Origin: FEN-1219 sp963810755
GTDB taxonomy: Bacteria > Pseudomonadota > Gammaproteobacteria > Steroidobacterales > Rariloculaceae
DNA length: 64,000 nt
Assembly (NCBI GenBank): GCA_963810755.1
Contig: CAWEOP010000004.1
Coordinates: 1 to 64,000, forward strand
Direction of reading: 5' to 3'
This document shows positions 37,783 to 47,382 of this stretch, one piece after another; position 1 is the stretch's first letter; every line of letters begins with the position of its first letter. The position numbers and the translations under genes were made by a program. The notes beneath the pieces were generated by a model. The model was not told where the DNA came from and did no database searches. It saw only the letters and a program-made list of their open reading frames with translations.

Positions 37783-38169
37783 TCAAGCCCAAGTCGCCGC
37801 CAAACGTCGCTCCAAGCGTTGACACCAACCTTCGAGCAACCAGTACGCGAGAACGAGACCGACTAGGATGCCCAACCCGTCCGCCGCAATGTCGTGCAGG
37901 TCGAACGTGCGCGTCTTCGTCGTTCCCTGCAACATGTCCAACGCGATGCCGAGCAGCAGCAAACCCACGGCGATGATCGGATGGACGTTGCGGCGGTACA
38001 AGCCCGAGAACCAAATCATCAAAAGGAAATATGCGCCGGCATGCTCGAACTTATCGCTCACCGAGATCTTCGGCATCATCGGCCCCGGCAACAAGCTGCC
38101 CACGACGACGCCGATGACCAGAGCCCAGCCCAACCCGGCCCATATCCACGGGTAACGAAGGTTCAGCAC
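37783..38169 (-). CDS. VanZ-like family membrane protein
   Basis: This 128-residue protein has four hydrophobic segments. Its pattern SDKFEHAGAYFLLMIWFSGL, followed by ALDMLQGTTKTRTFDLHDIAADGLGILVG, is typical of VanZ-like proteins (conserved K-EH and D-aN-G). The stop of lolA is 4 bases upstream, so it is cotranscribed with lolA. VanZ confers low teicoplanin resistance in enterococci; in proteobacteria the role is unknown. Confidence 0.87.
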   Translation of the reverse strand: MLNLRYPWIWAGLGWALVIGVVVGSLLPGPMMPKISVSDKFEHAGAYFLLMIWFSGLYRRNVHPIIAVGLLLLGIALDMLQGTTKTRTFDLHDIAADGLGILVGLVLAYWLLEGWCQRLERRLAATWA

Positions 38170-38173
38170 GTCG

Positions 38174-38845
38174 TCAGCCTTCGCCGCCGATTACGTCGAC
38201 GCCAGCCGGCGGTCGAAACTCGAACAATGTATCGGCGAGCTCCGGATTCACTTTCACGTTCGCAAGCTCGATCCGCGTCACCTGGTTCAAGCCATCGACG
38301 AGCTCGAGCCGCTGCGGCGCCGAGCCCTCGAAGCCGATCAGCACCGACGTGAACTCCGAGGCGTCCGCCTTCGGCGCGAGCTTCACCCAGTCGAGCCCGT
38401 CGGCCATGTAAGTCTGGACGACGTCGAAGCCGTCACGTACGCGCCGGTCGCCGGAGAGCAGCAGCGCCGGACTCGAGCCGACGGTCTCGTCGAGCGGCGC
38501 GACAGTGACCTGCGCGAGCTCGACGTCGTACATCCAGAGCTTGGCGCCGTCCGCCACCACCACGAGCTCCGTCGGATGCAGGTACGTCCAGCGAAAACGA
38601 TTCGGTCGCTCGAGCGACAGCGTACCCGTCTCTGTCTCGAGCAGCTGCTGATCGGCGCCGTAGAGCTCCTGCTTGAAGTCCGCGGTTAGACTGCGAACGC
38701 CGTCGAGAAACGCTTCGAGGGTTGCGAGGCCGCGCGCGGCGTCAGTGGTGGGTTGCGCGCCGGCGTTGCCGGCGGCGAGCGCGATCAGGACTAGGGCATG
38801 CTCAATCGAGACTCGGAGGCGGCGGCGCAAGCACTTCGCGGAATC
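38174..38845 (-). CDS. lolA: outer-membrane lipoprotein carrier protein LolA
   Basis: ATG 38845 gives 223 residues; a start at 38866 is also open. A basic n-region (KCLRRRLR) and hydrophobic core form a signal peptide ending near AGAQ. The mature part follows LolA: SLTADFKQELYGADQQLLET, GTLSLERPNRFRWTYLHPTE and KLWMYDVELAQVTVAPLDE. LolA ferries lipoproteins across the periplasm to LolB. The start overlaps the end of ftsK by 44 bases, giving the usual ftsK-lolA order. Confidence 0.93.
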   Translation of the reverse strand, partial: DSAKCLRRRLRVSIEHALVLIALAAGNAGAQPTTDAARGLATLEAFLDGVRSLTADFKQELYGADQQLLETETGTLSLERPNRFRWTYLHPTELVVVADGAKLWMYDVELAQVTVAPLDETVGSSPALLLSGDRRVRDGFDVVQTYMADGLDWVKLAPKADASEFTSVLIGFEGSAPQRLELVDGLNQVTRIELANVKVNPELADTLFEFRPPAGVDVIGGEG

Positions 38846-41102
38846 CATTCGTCTGCAAGCTTCCAACGATGCCAGCCTCCTCCATCGTCTCGACCATTCG
38901 CGCCGCTCGGTTGTAGCCGATCTTCAAACGCCGCTGAATGCCTGAAATGGAGGCCTTGCGCGTTTCGGTAACGATTCTTACCGCTTGATCGTAGAGCGGA
39001 TCTTGCTCGCCGTCCAATTCGCCGGACCCCGTGGCGGGCTCGAGACCGAGCACGTCACCGGACGGTCCATCGAGCACGTCCTCGATGTAGCTCGGGCCGC
39101 CGGACGCACGCAAGGCTTTGACAACGGAATGGACCTCGTTATCCGAAACGAACGCACCGTGCACGCGAATCGGCATCGACGTGCCGGACGGCAGATAAAG
39201 CATGTCGCCATGCCCGAGCAAGTGCTCGGCACCGATTTGATCGAGGATCGTGCGCGAGTCGACCTTCGCAGACACCTGGAACGCGATCCGGCACGGGATG
39301 TTCGCCTTGATGAGGCCGGTGATCACGTCGACGGACGGGCGCTGCGTCGCGACGATCATGTGAATTCCCGATGCGCGCGCTTTTTGCGCGAGCCGCGCGA
39401 TCAGCTCTTCGACCTTCTTGCCGACCATCATCATCATGTCGGCGAGCTCGTCGATGATGACGACGATGAACGGCATCGTTTGCAGCTCGGGCGCCGTCTG
39501 CTCGAGCTCCATCTCCGGCTTGAACGTCGGATCGAGCAGCGGCTTGCCGCTCGCGATCGCTTCGGACACCTTCTTGTTGTAGCTCGATAGATGCCGCACG
39601 CCGAGACCCGCCATCAACGCGTAGCGCCGCTCCATTTCCGCGACACACCAACGCAACGCGTTCGCGGCCTGCTTCATGTCCGTGACCACCGGCGCGAGCA
39701 GGTGCGGTATGCCTTCGTACACCGACAGCTCGAGCATTTTCGGGTCGATCATGATCAGCCGGACATTCTCCGGCGTCGCCTTGTACAAGAGGCTCAGCAC
39801 CATGGCGTTCAGTGCGACCGATTTACCCGAGCCCGTGGTGCCTGCGATCAAAAGGTGGGGCATTCGGGCAAGGTCGGCGCACATCGGCTGGCCGCCGATG
39901 TCTTTGCCGAGCGCGAGCGTCAACGGCGACTTCAGCTCGTCGTAGGCCTGCGACTTCACGATCTCGCCGAGCGCCACGATCTCGCGAACCTCGTTCGGAA
40001 TCTCGAGGCCGACGTACGGCTTGCCCGGAATGATCTCGACGACCCGCACGCTCACGGTCGCGAGGGAGCGCGCGAGGTCCTTCGCGAGGTTGCTGATCTG
40101 ACTGCTCTTCACGCCCGCGGCGGGCTTGAGCTCGAAGCGCGTGACGACGGGGCCCGGATGCACGGCCACGACCTCGGCCTCGACCCCGAAATCGGCGAGC
40201 TTGATCTCGACGAGCCGGGACATGGCCTCGAGCGCCTCCGCAGAATAGCCGCCCTCACGAACTGGCGGATCGTCGAGCAGCGATAGCGACGGCAGCTCGT
40301 TGGAGGCGGCCGGCTCGAACAGCGGCACTTGGCGCTCGCGCTCCCGTTCGCGCTCCACGCGCGCGCTCACCTCGACCCTCTCGATCGTCGGCTCGATCCG
40401 CGGCGCGTTGATTGGCTTCGCGCGAACTTTCTTGGCTACGAGCTCTTGGCGCTCCTGTTTCGCGCGCCGACCCTCGAGCCAGATCCGCGAGCGGCTCACG
40501 AGCACGTTGATTTCGATCATCGCCGCGTAGACGCCTCGGCCAACGCGATCCATTACCGCGAGCCACGACACTCCGGTCGCCAGCGACACCGCGGCGAGCC
40601 ACAGCACGAGCAAGAGCACCGTGGCTCCGAGCATGCCGAGGCCGTGCTCGAGGCCGCGACCGACGAGCTGCCCCAGGATTCCGCCGGCCGTCTCGCGCAT
40701 CTGCGGCGCCGCGAAATGCAGCGTCGAAAGCCCGGAGCTCGTCGCGATCGTCAAAATGAATCCGACGCCTCTCCAGATCATCGGACCTTTTTCGGGCAAC
40801 TCTTGCTGGCGGAATAGGAACACGCCGGCCACGAGCACGAGGATCGGGAAGAGATAGGCGGTTTCGCCGAATAGCAGGAACGCGACGTCGGCGAACCAAG
40901 CGCCAGCTGGCCCCATTCGGTTCGCCACGGCGCTTTCCCCGCCCGTGATGCTGAACGCGGGATCGATCGGGCTATAGCTCGTGAGCGCGAGCAGCAGAAT
41001 GAGGCTCACGCCCGCAAGAACCCAAAAGGCTGACTCGCGAAGTCCCCTGATCCGAGGAACGAAGAACGCCTCGAAAACCGCGCCGCTCTTGGCTTTATTC
41101 AA
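38802..41102 (-). CDS. ftsK: DNA translocase FtsK
   Basis: This 766-residue protein has four N-terminal transmembrane helices (about 25-170), a short basic/acidic linker (about 195-275) and the RecA-like motor. Walker A is LIAGTTGSGKSVALNAMV, Walker B is FIVVIIDELADMMMM, and ATQRPSVDVITGLIKANIP is family-specific. The C-terminal gamma winged-helix domain (QRRLKIGYNRAARMVETMEE) would read polarised KOPS sites and activate XerCD at dif. The linker is much shorter than in E. coli FtsK (1329 residues). It lies upstream of lolA. Confidence 0.96.
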   Translation of the reverse strand: MNKAKSGAVFEAFFVPRIRGLRESAFWVLAGVSLILLLALTSYSPIDPAFSITGGESAVANRMGPAGAWFADVAFLLFGETAYLFPILVLVAGVFLFRQQELPEKGPMIWRGVGFILTIATSSGLSTLHFAAPQMRETAGGILGQLVGRGLEHGLGMLGATVLLLVLWLAAVSLATGVSWLAVMDRVGRGVYAAMIEINVLVSRSRIWLEGRRAKQERQELVAKKVRAKPINAPRIEPTIERVEVSARVERERERERQVPLFEPAASNELPSLSLLDDPPVREGGYSAEALEAMSRLVEIKLADFGVEAEVVAVHPGPVVTRFELKPAAGVKSSQISNLAKDLARSLATVSVRVVEIIPGKPYVGLEIPNEVREIVALGEIVKSQAYDELKSPLTLALGKDIGGQPMCADLARMPHLLIAGTTGSGKSVALNAMVLSLLYKATPENVRLIMIDPKMLELSVYEGIPHLLAPVVTDMKQAANALRWCVAEMERRYALMAGLGVRHLSSYNKKVSEAIASGKPLLDPTFKPEMELEQTAPELQTMPFIVVIIDELADMMMMVGKKVEELIARLAQKARASGIHMIVATQRPSVDVITGLIKANIPCRIAFQVSAKVDSRTILDQIGAEHLLGHGDMLYLPSGTSMPIRVHGAFVSDNEVHSVVKALRASGGPSYIEDVLDGPSGDVLGLEPATGSGELDGEQDPLYDQAVRIVTETRKASISGIQRRLKIGYNRAARMVETMEEAGIVGSLQTNGFREVLAPPPPSLD

Positions 41103-41135
41103 GTTATGCGATAGTTAATTAACTTAATCGTCTGA

Positions 41136-41164
41136 TTATACTGATAACTCGAATCGAGCAAAGC
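41136..41164 (-). promoter_or_regulatory. candidate promoter for ftsK-lolA-vanZ-like
   Basis: The minus strand has a perfect TATAAT at 41141-41136, and GCTTGC at 41164-41159 17 bases further upstream. It lies in an unusually AT-rich pocket that also holds the 12-base palindrome AGTTAATTAACT at 41114-41125, between promoter and ATG 41102, a possible operator. Confidence 0.5.
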
Positions 41165-41239
41165 CCGCCGCACGCAGGGCCGCTCGCAACCCCCGGGTCG
41201 AACCTCTAACATCGATCGCAGTCACCTAGCCCGGCGAAA

Positions 41240-42454
41240 ATGTCACTGCAACTCGAGCGTGTTGCGAGCCTCCAGCCCCTCGGCCCCGCCGCCTGGAACG
41301 CGCTCGCGGGCGACAGCCCGTTTCTGCGGCACGAATTCCTTACGGCGCTCGAGCGGACGGGCTGTGTCGGACCCGGTACGGCGTGGGAGCCTGCCTACTT
41401 GCTGGCGAAGGACGGCGGCGAGCTGCTCGGCGCGCTGCCGCTCTATCTGAAGTACGACTCGCGGGGCGAGTTCGTCTTCGATTGGGGCTGGGCCGACGCG
41501 TATGAGCGCAGCGGCCGGTCGTACTACCCGAAGCTCGTCGCGTCGATACCGTTCACGCCCGCTGCGGGGCAACGGCTCCTCGTTCGGCCCGGGGCCGATG
41601 AGGCTGCCGTCGGCGACATCTTAATACGCGGAGCACGTACGGCAGCCGCCGAGCTCGGCGCCTCGTCCCTGCACGTGTTGTTTCCAACGGATCCCGAGCG
41701 GGAGCTCCTCGATCGCGTGGGCTTTCTGACTCGCAAGAGCTGTCAGTTCCATTGGCACAACGACGGGTACGCGGACTTCGACGATTTCCTGGGCCGTTTC
41801 AGCTCGGCGAAGCGTAAGAAGGCGAAGCGCGAGCGGCGCCGGGTCGCGGAAGCGGGGATCGTGTTCGAGCATCTGCGCGGCAACGAGCCGACGGGCGCCG
41901 AGTGGGACGCAATTTTCCAGTTCTATTCGCACACGTTCGAGCGCCGCGGTCGTCCGCCGTACCTCAATCGCGACTTTTTCGCGGAGGTGGCGACCACGAT
42001 GCCGGAGAACGTCGTGATCGTCCTCGCGCGCTATCGCGGCGCGCCGATTGCCGCGGCCATCTGCTTTCGCGGCGGCGGGACCTTGTACGGCCGGTATTGG
42101 GGAAGCCTCGCCGACTTCCACAGCCTGCACTTCGAAACTTGCTACTACCAAGGTATCGAATACTGCATCCGCGAGCGACTCCAGAAGTTCGAGCCGGGCA
42201 CGCAAGGTGAGCACAAGATCAGCCGCGGCTTCACGCCGAGCGCAACGTGGTCGTGCCATTGGCTGCGCGACCCGGACTTTCACGGCGCCGTTGCGGACTT
42301 CCTGCGCCGCGAAACGCGCCACGTCGATGCCTACATGGACGAGCTCGACGAGCATGTGCCATACCGTGATGCGGCGCCGTCGCCCCATCCGGAGGCTGCC
42401 GAGAAACGCTCGGGAGAGCGCGCCGGCCGCCCCTCCAGAGAACCGCCAGGCTGA
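41240..42454 (+). CDS. DUF482 / FemAB-like GNAT superfamily protein
   Basis: This 404-residue protein has the COG3146 pattern: NALAGDSPFLRHEFLTALER at the N-terminus, FDWGWADAYERSGRSYYPKL, RFSSAKRKKAKRERRRV and LYGRYWGSLADFHSLHFETC. It closes with GTQGEHKISRGFTPSATWS. These are two tandem GNAT-like folds of the FemAB kind, predicted to acylate or aminoacylate an unknown substrate. The last 25 residues are a poorly conserved hydrophilic tail. aat starts 6 bases after its stop. Confidence 0.9.
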   Translation: MSLQLERVASLQPLGPAAWNALAGDSPFLRHEFLTALERTGCVGPGTAWEPAYLLAKDGGELLGALPLYLKYDSRGEFVFDWGWADAYERSGRSYYPKLVASIPFTPAAGQRLLVRPGADEAAVGDILIRGARTAAAELGASSLHVLFPTDPERELLDRVGFLTRKSCQFHWHNDGYADFDDFLGRFSSAKRKKAKRERRRVAEAGIVFEHLRGNEPTGAEWDAIFQFYSHTFERRGRPPYLNRDFFAEVATTMPENVVIVLARYRGAPIAAAICFRGGGTLYGRYWGSLADFHSLHFETCYYQGIEYCIRERLQKFEPGTQGEHKISRGFTPSATWSCHWLRDPDFHGAVADFLRRETRHVDAYMDELDEHVPYRDAAPSPHPEAAEKRSGERAGRPSREPPG

Positions 42455-42460
42455 CTCCCG

Positions 42461-43153
42461 ATGACGACGCTGCGCTGGCTGTCGCGCGACGACTCAGCCG
42501 ACCGATTTCCGTCGCCAAGCGAAGCGCTCGTGGAGCCGAACGGCCTCCTCGCCGCGGGCGGCGACCTCGAGCCAGCGCGCCTGCTTGCGGCGTATCGGCG
42601 CGGAATCTTTCCTTGGTACGAGGACGGGCAGCCAATTCTCTGGTGGAGCCCCGACCCGCGATCGGTTCTGCGCCCGAGCGACGCCCACGTGTCGCGGAGC
42701 CTGCGCAAGTCCCTTATTAAAGGAGGATTCGAGCTCCGGATCGATACCGCCTTCGCGGACGTCGTCGCAGGCTGTGCGGCGCCCCGCCGTTACGGCGGCT
42801 CGACTTGGATCACCGCCGAGATGGCGTCCGCGTACACGCGGCTCCATCAGTTGGGCTGGGCACACTCCTTCGAGACATGGCGAGACGGTGAGCTCGTCGG
42901 CGGCCTCTACGGAGTAGCGATCGGACGCGTGTTCTTCGGAGAATCGATGTTCACGCGCGCGATCGACGCGTCGAAGGTTGCATTCGTGAACCTCGCGAGC
43001 CACTTGCGCGCGCGCAAGTTCGAGCTCATCGATTGCCAAGTCGCATCCGCGCACGTCGCGAGCCTCGGGGCGTCCGCCATGCCGCGCGCAGAATTTCTCG
43101 CGCGCCTCGACGAGTACTGCGAGCCACGCGGCACTCCTGGCCCTTGGTGCTGA
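42461..43153 (+). CDS. aat: leucyl/phenylalanyl-tRNA--protein transferase
   Basis: This 230-residue enzyme adds Leu or Phe from aminoacyl-tRNA to N-terminal Lys/Arg, creating N-degrons. Seen are PNGLLAAGGDLEPARLLAAY, RGIFPWYEDGQPILWWSPDP, HSFETWRDGELVGGLYGVAI and GRVFFGESMFTRAIDASKVA, all diagnostic. It lies close to clpA and clpS, whose products recognise and degrade these substrates. Confidence 0.97.
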   Translation: MTTLRWLSRDDSADRFPSPSEALVEPNGLLAAGGDLEPARLLAAYRRGIFPWYEDGQPILWWSPDPRSVLRPSDAHVSRSLRKSLIKGGFELRIDTAFADVVAGCAAPRRYGGSTWITAEMASAYTRLHQLGWAHSFETWRDGELVGGLYGVAIGRVFFGESMFTRAIDASKVAFVNLASHLRARKFELIDCQVASAHVASLGASAMPRAEFLARLDEYCEPRGTPGPWC

Positions 43154-43282
43154 CCGCCGCCGTCGCGTGCTCGCGACATCGTGCGAAACACTGCTGCGCG
43201 TCCGCCGCGGACACGCGTTTGCCGCATTACGCCCGCTATGCAACAATGCGCCGCCCTTGTCGGGCCGCGTACCTGTTGCTCA

Positions 43283-43501
43283 ATGGCAAAAGAAGAAGCA
43301 ATCCAAATGGAAGGCACGGTAGTGGAAACGCTGCCGAACACGACCTTTCGCGTGGAGCTTGCGAACGGCCACATCGTGACGGCGCACATCTCGGGCAAGA
43401 TGCGCAAGCACTACATCCGGATCTTGAAAGGCGACGCAGTGACCGTCGAGCTCACGCCGTACGACCTCACGAAGGGCCGCATCACCTATCGCGCCCGCTG
43501 A
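43283..43501 (+). CDS. infA: translation initiation factor IF-1
   Basis: This 72-residue OB-fold protein begins MAKEEAIQMEGTVVETLPNT and contains HISGKMRKHYIRILKGD, near-identical to proteobacterial IF-1. ATG 43283 is chosen because longer frames only add non-conserved sequence. It binds the A site of the 30S subunit during initiation. It is followed convergently by clpA with 10 bases between stops; aat-infA next to clpAS is a common gammaproteobacterial order. Confidence 0.98.
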   Translation: MAKEEAIQMEGTVVETLPNTTFRVELANGHIVTAHISGKMRKHYIRILKGDAVTVELTPYDLTKGRITYRAR

Positions 43502-43511
43502 TTCGCGCTCG

Positions 43512-45932
43512 CTAGTTCTGCGAGCCTTCGTCTTTCTGATCGACCAACTCGCTGTCTACACCGCGTTCCCTGGCGCCGCCGCGCCGCGTCGCGTCGACAT
43601 CCGGCGACGAACGGAGAACCGGCTTCCGCGTTCCGTCGCTCGCAGTGACCTCCGGCAGATGCTCGAGTTCTGGGATCTCCGGCTCCGACGTGAGAGCGAG
43701 CCCTTGCCCGTCCGCCGCAACCTCGACTCGCACGTGCCCGCCATTCGCCAGCTTTCCGAATAACAGCTCCTCGGCGAGCGGACGCTTGATGTTCTCTTGG
43801 ATCACGCGCGCCATCGGCCGCGCACCCATTTTTCGGTCGTAGCCGCGCTTCGCTACCCATTCGCGCGCGGCGGGCTCGAGCTCGATCGTGACGTTATTCT
43901 TTTCGAGCTGGGATTCGAGCTCGACGATCAGCTTGTCGACGACGCGCGCGACCGAGAGCTCGTCGAGCGGCTCGAATGGAATGATCGCGTCGAGACGATT
44001 GCGGAACTCCGGAGAGAACAGCTTCTTGAGCACTTCCATCGCATCGGTCGAATGATCCTGCAGCGTGAACCCGACGGACGCACGGCTCGCCTCTTGCGCG
44101 CCTGCGTTGGTCGTCATGACGATCGTCACGTTGCGGAAGTCCGCCTTGCGGCCGTTGTTGTCCGTCAACGTGCCGTGGTCCATCACTTGCAGCAGCAGAT
44201 TGAAGACTTCGGGGTGGGCCTTCTCGATCTCGTCGAATAGCAGCACGCAATGCGGATGCTTGGTGATCGCCTCGGTGAGCAGACCGCCTTGGTCGAACCC
44301 GACGTACCCGGGCGGCGCGCCGATCAGGCGCGACACCGTGTGCCGCTCCATGTATTCGGACATGTCGAAGCGAATCAGCTCCACACCCATCGTGAGCGCG
44401 AGCTGGCGCGTGACCTCGGTCTTGCCGACTCCCGTGGGACCGGAGAACAAGAAGGAACCGACGGGCCGGCGCTCGTCGCCGAGACCCGAGCGCGCCATCT
44501 TGATCGCGGCAGCGAGCGCGCTGATCGCGCGATCCTGACCGAAAATCACGAGCTTGAGATCGCGCTCGATGTGCCGCAGCGCATCGCGATCGGACGCCGA
44601 CACGTTCTTCGGCGGGATGCGGGCGATCTTCGCGACGATCGTCTGGATCAGCACGACGTCGACGACGCTCGGCCGCGTGGCCTCGGGCTGCAACCGGCAG
44701 TACGCCCCTGCCTCGTCGATGACGTCGATCGCCTTGTCGGGCAAGTGCCGATCGTTGATGTGCTTTGCCGACAGCTCGACCGCGGCACGCAGCGCCTCGT
44801 CGGAATACGTGATGCCGTGGTGCTCTTCGAAGCGGCTCTTCAAGCCGCGCAGAATCTCGACCGTCTCCTGCACCGACGGCTCGGTGACGTCGATCTTCTG
44901 GAAGCGCCGCGCGAGCGCGTGGTCCTTTTCGAAGATACCGCGGTACTCGGTGTACGTCGTCGACCCGATGCAACGCAGCTCGCCGTTCGCAAGCACGGGC
45001 TTGATCAAGTTCGACGCGTCCATTACTCCGCCCGACGCAGCGCCCGCGCCGATGACGGTATGGATCTCGTCGATGAACAGGATCGCCCCGGGATGCTTCT
45101 TCAGCCCTGCGACGACGCCTTTCAAACGCTTCTCGAAGTCGCCGCGATACTTGGTGCCGGCGATCAGCGAACCCATGTCGAGCGCGTAGATCGTGCACTG
45201 GCGCAGGACGTCGGGCACTTTGCCTTCGACGATCAGCCGCGCGAGACCTTCGGCAAGCGCGGTCTTGCCGACGCCCGCCTCACCGACGAACAGGGGATTG
45301 TTCTTGCGGCGCCGGCATAGGATCTGCACGGTGCGCTCGATCTCGAGCTGCCGGCCGATCAAGGGATCGATCTTACCTGCCTCGGCCAGTGCGTTGAGAT
45401 TGGACGTGAAGCGCTCGAGCGGGCTCGCCTCGCCGCCGCGCTCGCCGTCCACCGCGGCGTTTTCGTCGGCTTCGGGCTTCGGGTCCGAGATCTTCGGCAC
45501 GCCGTGCGAAACGTAGTTGACGACATCGAGCCGCGCGACGTCCTGCAGCCCCAGCAAGTAGACGGCTTGCGACTGCTTCTCACCGAAGATCGCAACGAGC
45601 ACGTTGATGGGCGACACTTCCTTGCGGCCGCTCGACTGCACGTGGAACACGGCACGCTGCAGCACGCGCTGGAAACCGAGCGTCGGCTGCACGTCGGGTG
45701 CAGCTTCGTCGTCCTCCTCGTGGCGCAGCCGTGGAGTCGAATCGTCGATGAACTCCTTTAGGTCGCGGCGCAACTTGACGAGGTCGGCGCCGCACGCCTT
45801 GAGCGTTTCGACGACCTGCGGCGTATCGAGCAACGCGAGCAGTAAGTGCTCGACGGTGATGAACTCGTGGCGCTCCTCGCGGGCGCGCTGGAACGCGTCG
45901 TTGAGGCAATATTCGAGCTCGTTCGAAAGCAT
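43512..45932 (-). CDS. clpA: ATP-dependent Clp protease ATP-binding subunit ClpA
   Basis: This 806-residue protein has an N-domain (SNELEYCLNDAFQRAREERH), AAA-1 (GEAGVGKTALAEG; VLFIDEIHTVIGAGAASGG as ILFIDEIHTV here) and AAA-2 (FSGPTGVGKTEVTRQLAL; LLFDEIEKAHPEVF). The C-terminal 60 residues after LAEELLFGKLANGG form an acidic, low-complexity tail longer than in E. coli ClpA (758 residues). It unfolds substrates for ClpP. Its ATG overlaps the clpS stop (TAATG), so translation is coupled. Confidence 0.97.
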   Translation of the reverse strand: MLSNELEYCLNDAFQRAREERHEFITVEHLLLALLDTPQVVETLKACGADLVKLRRDLKEFIDDSTPRLRHEEDDEAAPDVQPTLGFQRVLQRAVFHVQSSGRKEVSPINVLVAIFGEKQSQAVYLLGLQDVARLDVVNYVSHGVPKISDPKPEADENAAVDGERGGEASPLERFTSNLNALAEAGKIDPLIGRQLEIERTVQILCRRRKNNPLFVGEAGVGKTALAEGLARLIVEGKVPDVLRQCTIYALDMGSLIAGTKYRGDFEKRLKGVVAGLKKHPGAILFIDEIHTVIGAGAASGGVMDASNLIKPVLANGELRCIGSTTYTEYRGIFEKDHALARRFQKIDVTEPSVQETVEILRGLKSRFEEHHGITYSDEALRAAVELSAKHINDRHLPDKAIDVIDEAGAYCRLQPEATRPSVVDVVLIQTIVAKIARIPPKNVSASDRDALRHIERDLKLVIFGQDRAISALAAAIKMARSGLGDERRPVGSFLFSGPTGVGKTEVTRQLALTMGVELIRFDMSEYMERHTVSRLIGAPPGYVGFDQGGLLTEAITKHPHCVLLFDEIEKAHPEVFNLLLQVMDHGTLTDNNGRKADFRNVTIVMTTNAGAQEASRASVGFTLQDHSTDAMEVLKKLFSPEFRNRLDAIIPFEPLDELSVARVVDKLIVELESQLEKNNVTIELEPAAREWVAKRGYDRKMGARPMARVIQENIKRPLAEELLFGKLANGGHVRVEVAADGQGLALTSEPEIPELEHLPEVTASDGTRKPVLRSSPDVDATRRGGARERGVDSELVDQKDEGSQN

Positions 45933-46255
45933 TACGTCTCTTCCATGGTGCAGAGCAGTGGATGCTGATGCTGCTGGGCGAGCCCCGTGACTTGCGCGAC
46001 CTTGGTCTCCGCAATCTCGTAGGTGTAGACGCCGCAGACTCCCTTACCCTTCGTATGGACCTCCAACATGATCCGCGTCGCGGTGTTGCGGTCCAACGAA
46101 AAAACCTTCTCGAGCACTTGGACCACGAACTCCATCGGAGTGTAGTCGTCGTTGAGCAGAATGACACGGTACAGCGGCGGCCGTTTTAGCTTCGGCTTGG
46201 CCTCATCCGTTACTAAACCGTGATCGTCGCCGACCCTGAAGCGCTCGTTTGCCAT
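45932..46255 (-). CDS. clpS: ATP-dependent Clp protease adapter ClpS
   Basis: This 107-residue adapter has PPLYRVILLNDDYTPMEFVV, with the DDYT/N-degron pocket, and ATRIMLEVHTKGKGVCGVYT. It hands N-degron substrates to the ClpA N-domain. It is the first gene of the clpSA operon and divergent from gspC. With Aat encoded nearby, the recognition side of the N-end rule pathway is in one neighbourhood. Confidence 0.97.
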   Translation of the reverse strand: MANERFRVGDDHGLVTDEAKPKLKRPPLYRVILLNDDYTPMEFVVQVLEKVFSLDRNTATRIMLEVHTKGKGVCGVYTYEIAETKVAQVTGLAQQHQHPLLCTMEET

Positions 46256-46379
46256 GTGTTCGGGAATTCTATCGACGCGCGTAGGTCAATGGAAAGGCGC
46301 CGTTGGGGACTGGCTCAGGGCGGCGAACGTTTCTTCTTCGAACCGATGAATCTGTCGCAGTTTTAGTGAATTCAGTCAC

Positions 46380-46409
46380 TTGTTGCATCTAGCGCACCTG
46401 ACCTATTAT
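46380..46409 (+). promoter_or_regulatory. candidate promoter for gspC
   Basis: TTGTTG (46380-46385) and TATTAT (46404-46409) are separated by 18 bases. The -10 overlaps the first possible ATG (46408), so if this promoter is real, translation should begin at ATG 46450. Confidence 0.4.
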
Positions 46410-47382
46410 GGCGCGTCAGCGCCCCCTCTGGCCCAACTGGAACATTCGTATGGATGTAGCGAAACACCTGGCCCATTGGCAGGAACAGTCGCCCGAACAG
46501 TGGGTTCGCGCCGCTAACCGTCACCTGCCGACCGCTGTCACGTTCCTCCTCGTCGTTGCCATCGCCTACCAGCTCTCGAGACTCACTTGGGCCGTCATGC
46601 CCGGCGCCGTGCCGGCCGCGTTTCCCCCAACGGACCGCCCGTCGAACGCACCGGCCGCCGCGGCTCCGTCATCGAGCCATGAGGGGTTGCTGGGCTCGGG
46701 CCTGTTCGGCGTCGCGGCGAAGGAAACGGTGCAGCAAGCGCTGCCGGTCGAGGTCGACGCACCGGACACGACGTTGAGCCTCACGCTGACGGGCATTCTG
46801 TCGCGAGAAGGCGACCCCAACGGTCAGGCGATCATCTCCGCGAATCGCGGTCAAGAAAAGACTTATCAGATCGGTCAAGCGATCGACAGTGCGAACGGGA
46901 CCACACTCCATTCCGTATTCGCAGACCGGGTGCTGCTCAATCGCGGCGATCGGCTCGAAACCCTGCGGCTGCCGAAAGACTTGCTCGCCAATGCGGGACC
47001 GGCGCCCCGCGTAGCCACCCCAGTCATGGCTCCGGCGGCTGCGAGCGGCAACGACACGCTGCGCAACGTCATCAGCCAAAACGCGTCGCGTCTCACCGAC
47101 ATCGTCAGGCTCGCGCCGCATGTGCAAGAGGGAAAGGTCGTCGGCTTCCGCGTGAATCCGGGCCGCGACCGCGAAAGCTTCGAAGCGCTCGGGCTGCTGC
47201 CGGGCGACATCGTCACGGATATCAACGGCGTCGTGCTCGATGATCCGAGCCGTGGTTTGGCGGCCTTCGAGGCGCTCGGCGAGGCGACGATGGCCAACGT
47301 CACTGTGCTACGGGAAGGAACCCCGACAGTCCTCGTGATCGACACGAGCCAGCTGCAGAATCTCCAGGAGAAGCGCGAGTGA
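46408..47382 (+). CDS. gspC: type II secretion system protein GspC
   Basis: This protein has 324 residues from ATG 46408, or 310 from ATG 46450 (MDVAKHLAHWQEQSPEQWVR), which the promoter position favours. One transmembrane helix (LPTAVTFLLVVAIAYQLSRL) follows a short cytoplasmic segment. Next are a periplasmic HR domain (about 95-190, TTLSLTLTGILSREGDPNGQ) and a C-terminal PDZ domain (GFRVNPGRDRESFEALGLLP, GDIVTDINGVVLDDP). GspC links the inner-membrane platform to the secretin GspD. The stop overlaps gspD by 4 bases. Confidence 0.92.
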   Translation: MARQRPLWPNWNIRMDVAKHLAHWQEQSPEQWVRAANRHLPTAVTFLLVVAIAYQLSRLTWAVMPGAVPAAFPPTDRPSNAPAAAAPSSSHEGLLGSGLFGVAAKETVQQALPVEVDAPDTTLSLTLTGILSREGDPNGQAIISANRGQEKTYQIGQAIDSANGTTLHSVFADRVLLNRGDRLETLRLPKDLLANAGPAPRVATPVMAPAAASGNDTLRNVISQNASRLTDIVRLAPHVQEGKVVGFRVNPGRDRESFEALGLLPGDIVTDINGVVLDDPSRGLAAFEALGEATMANVTVLREGTPTVLVIDTSQLQNLQEKRE

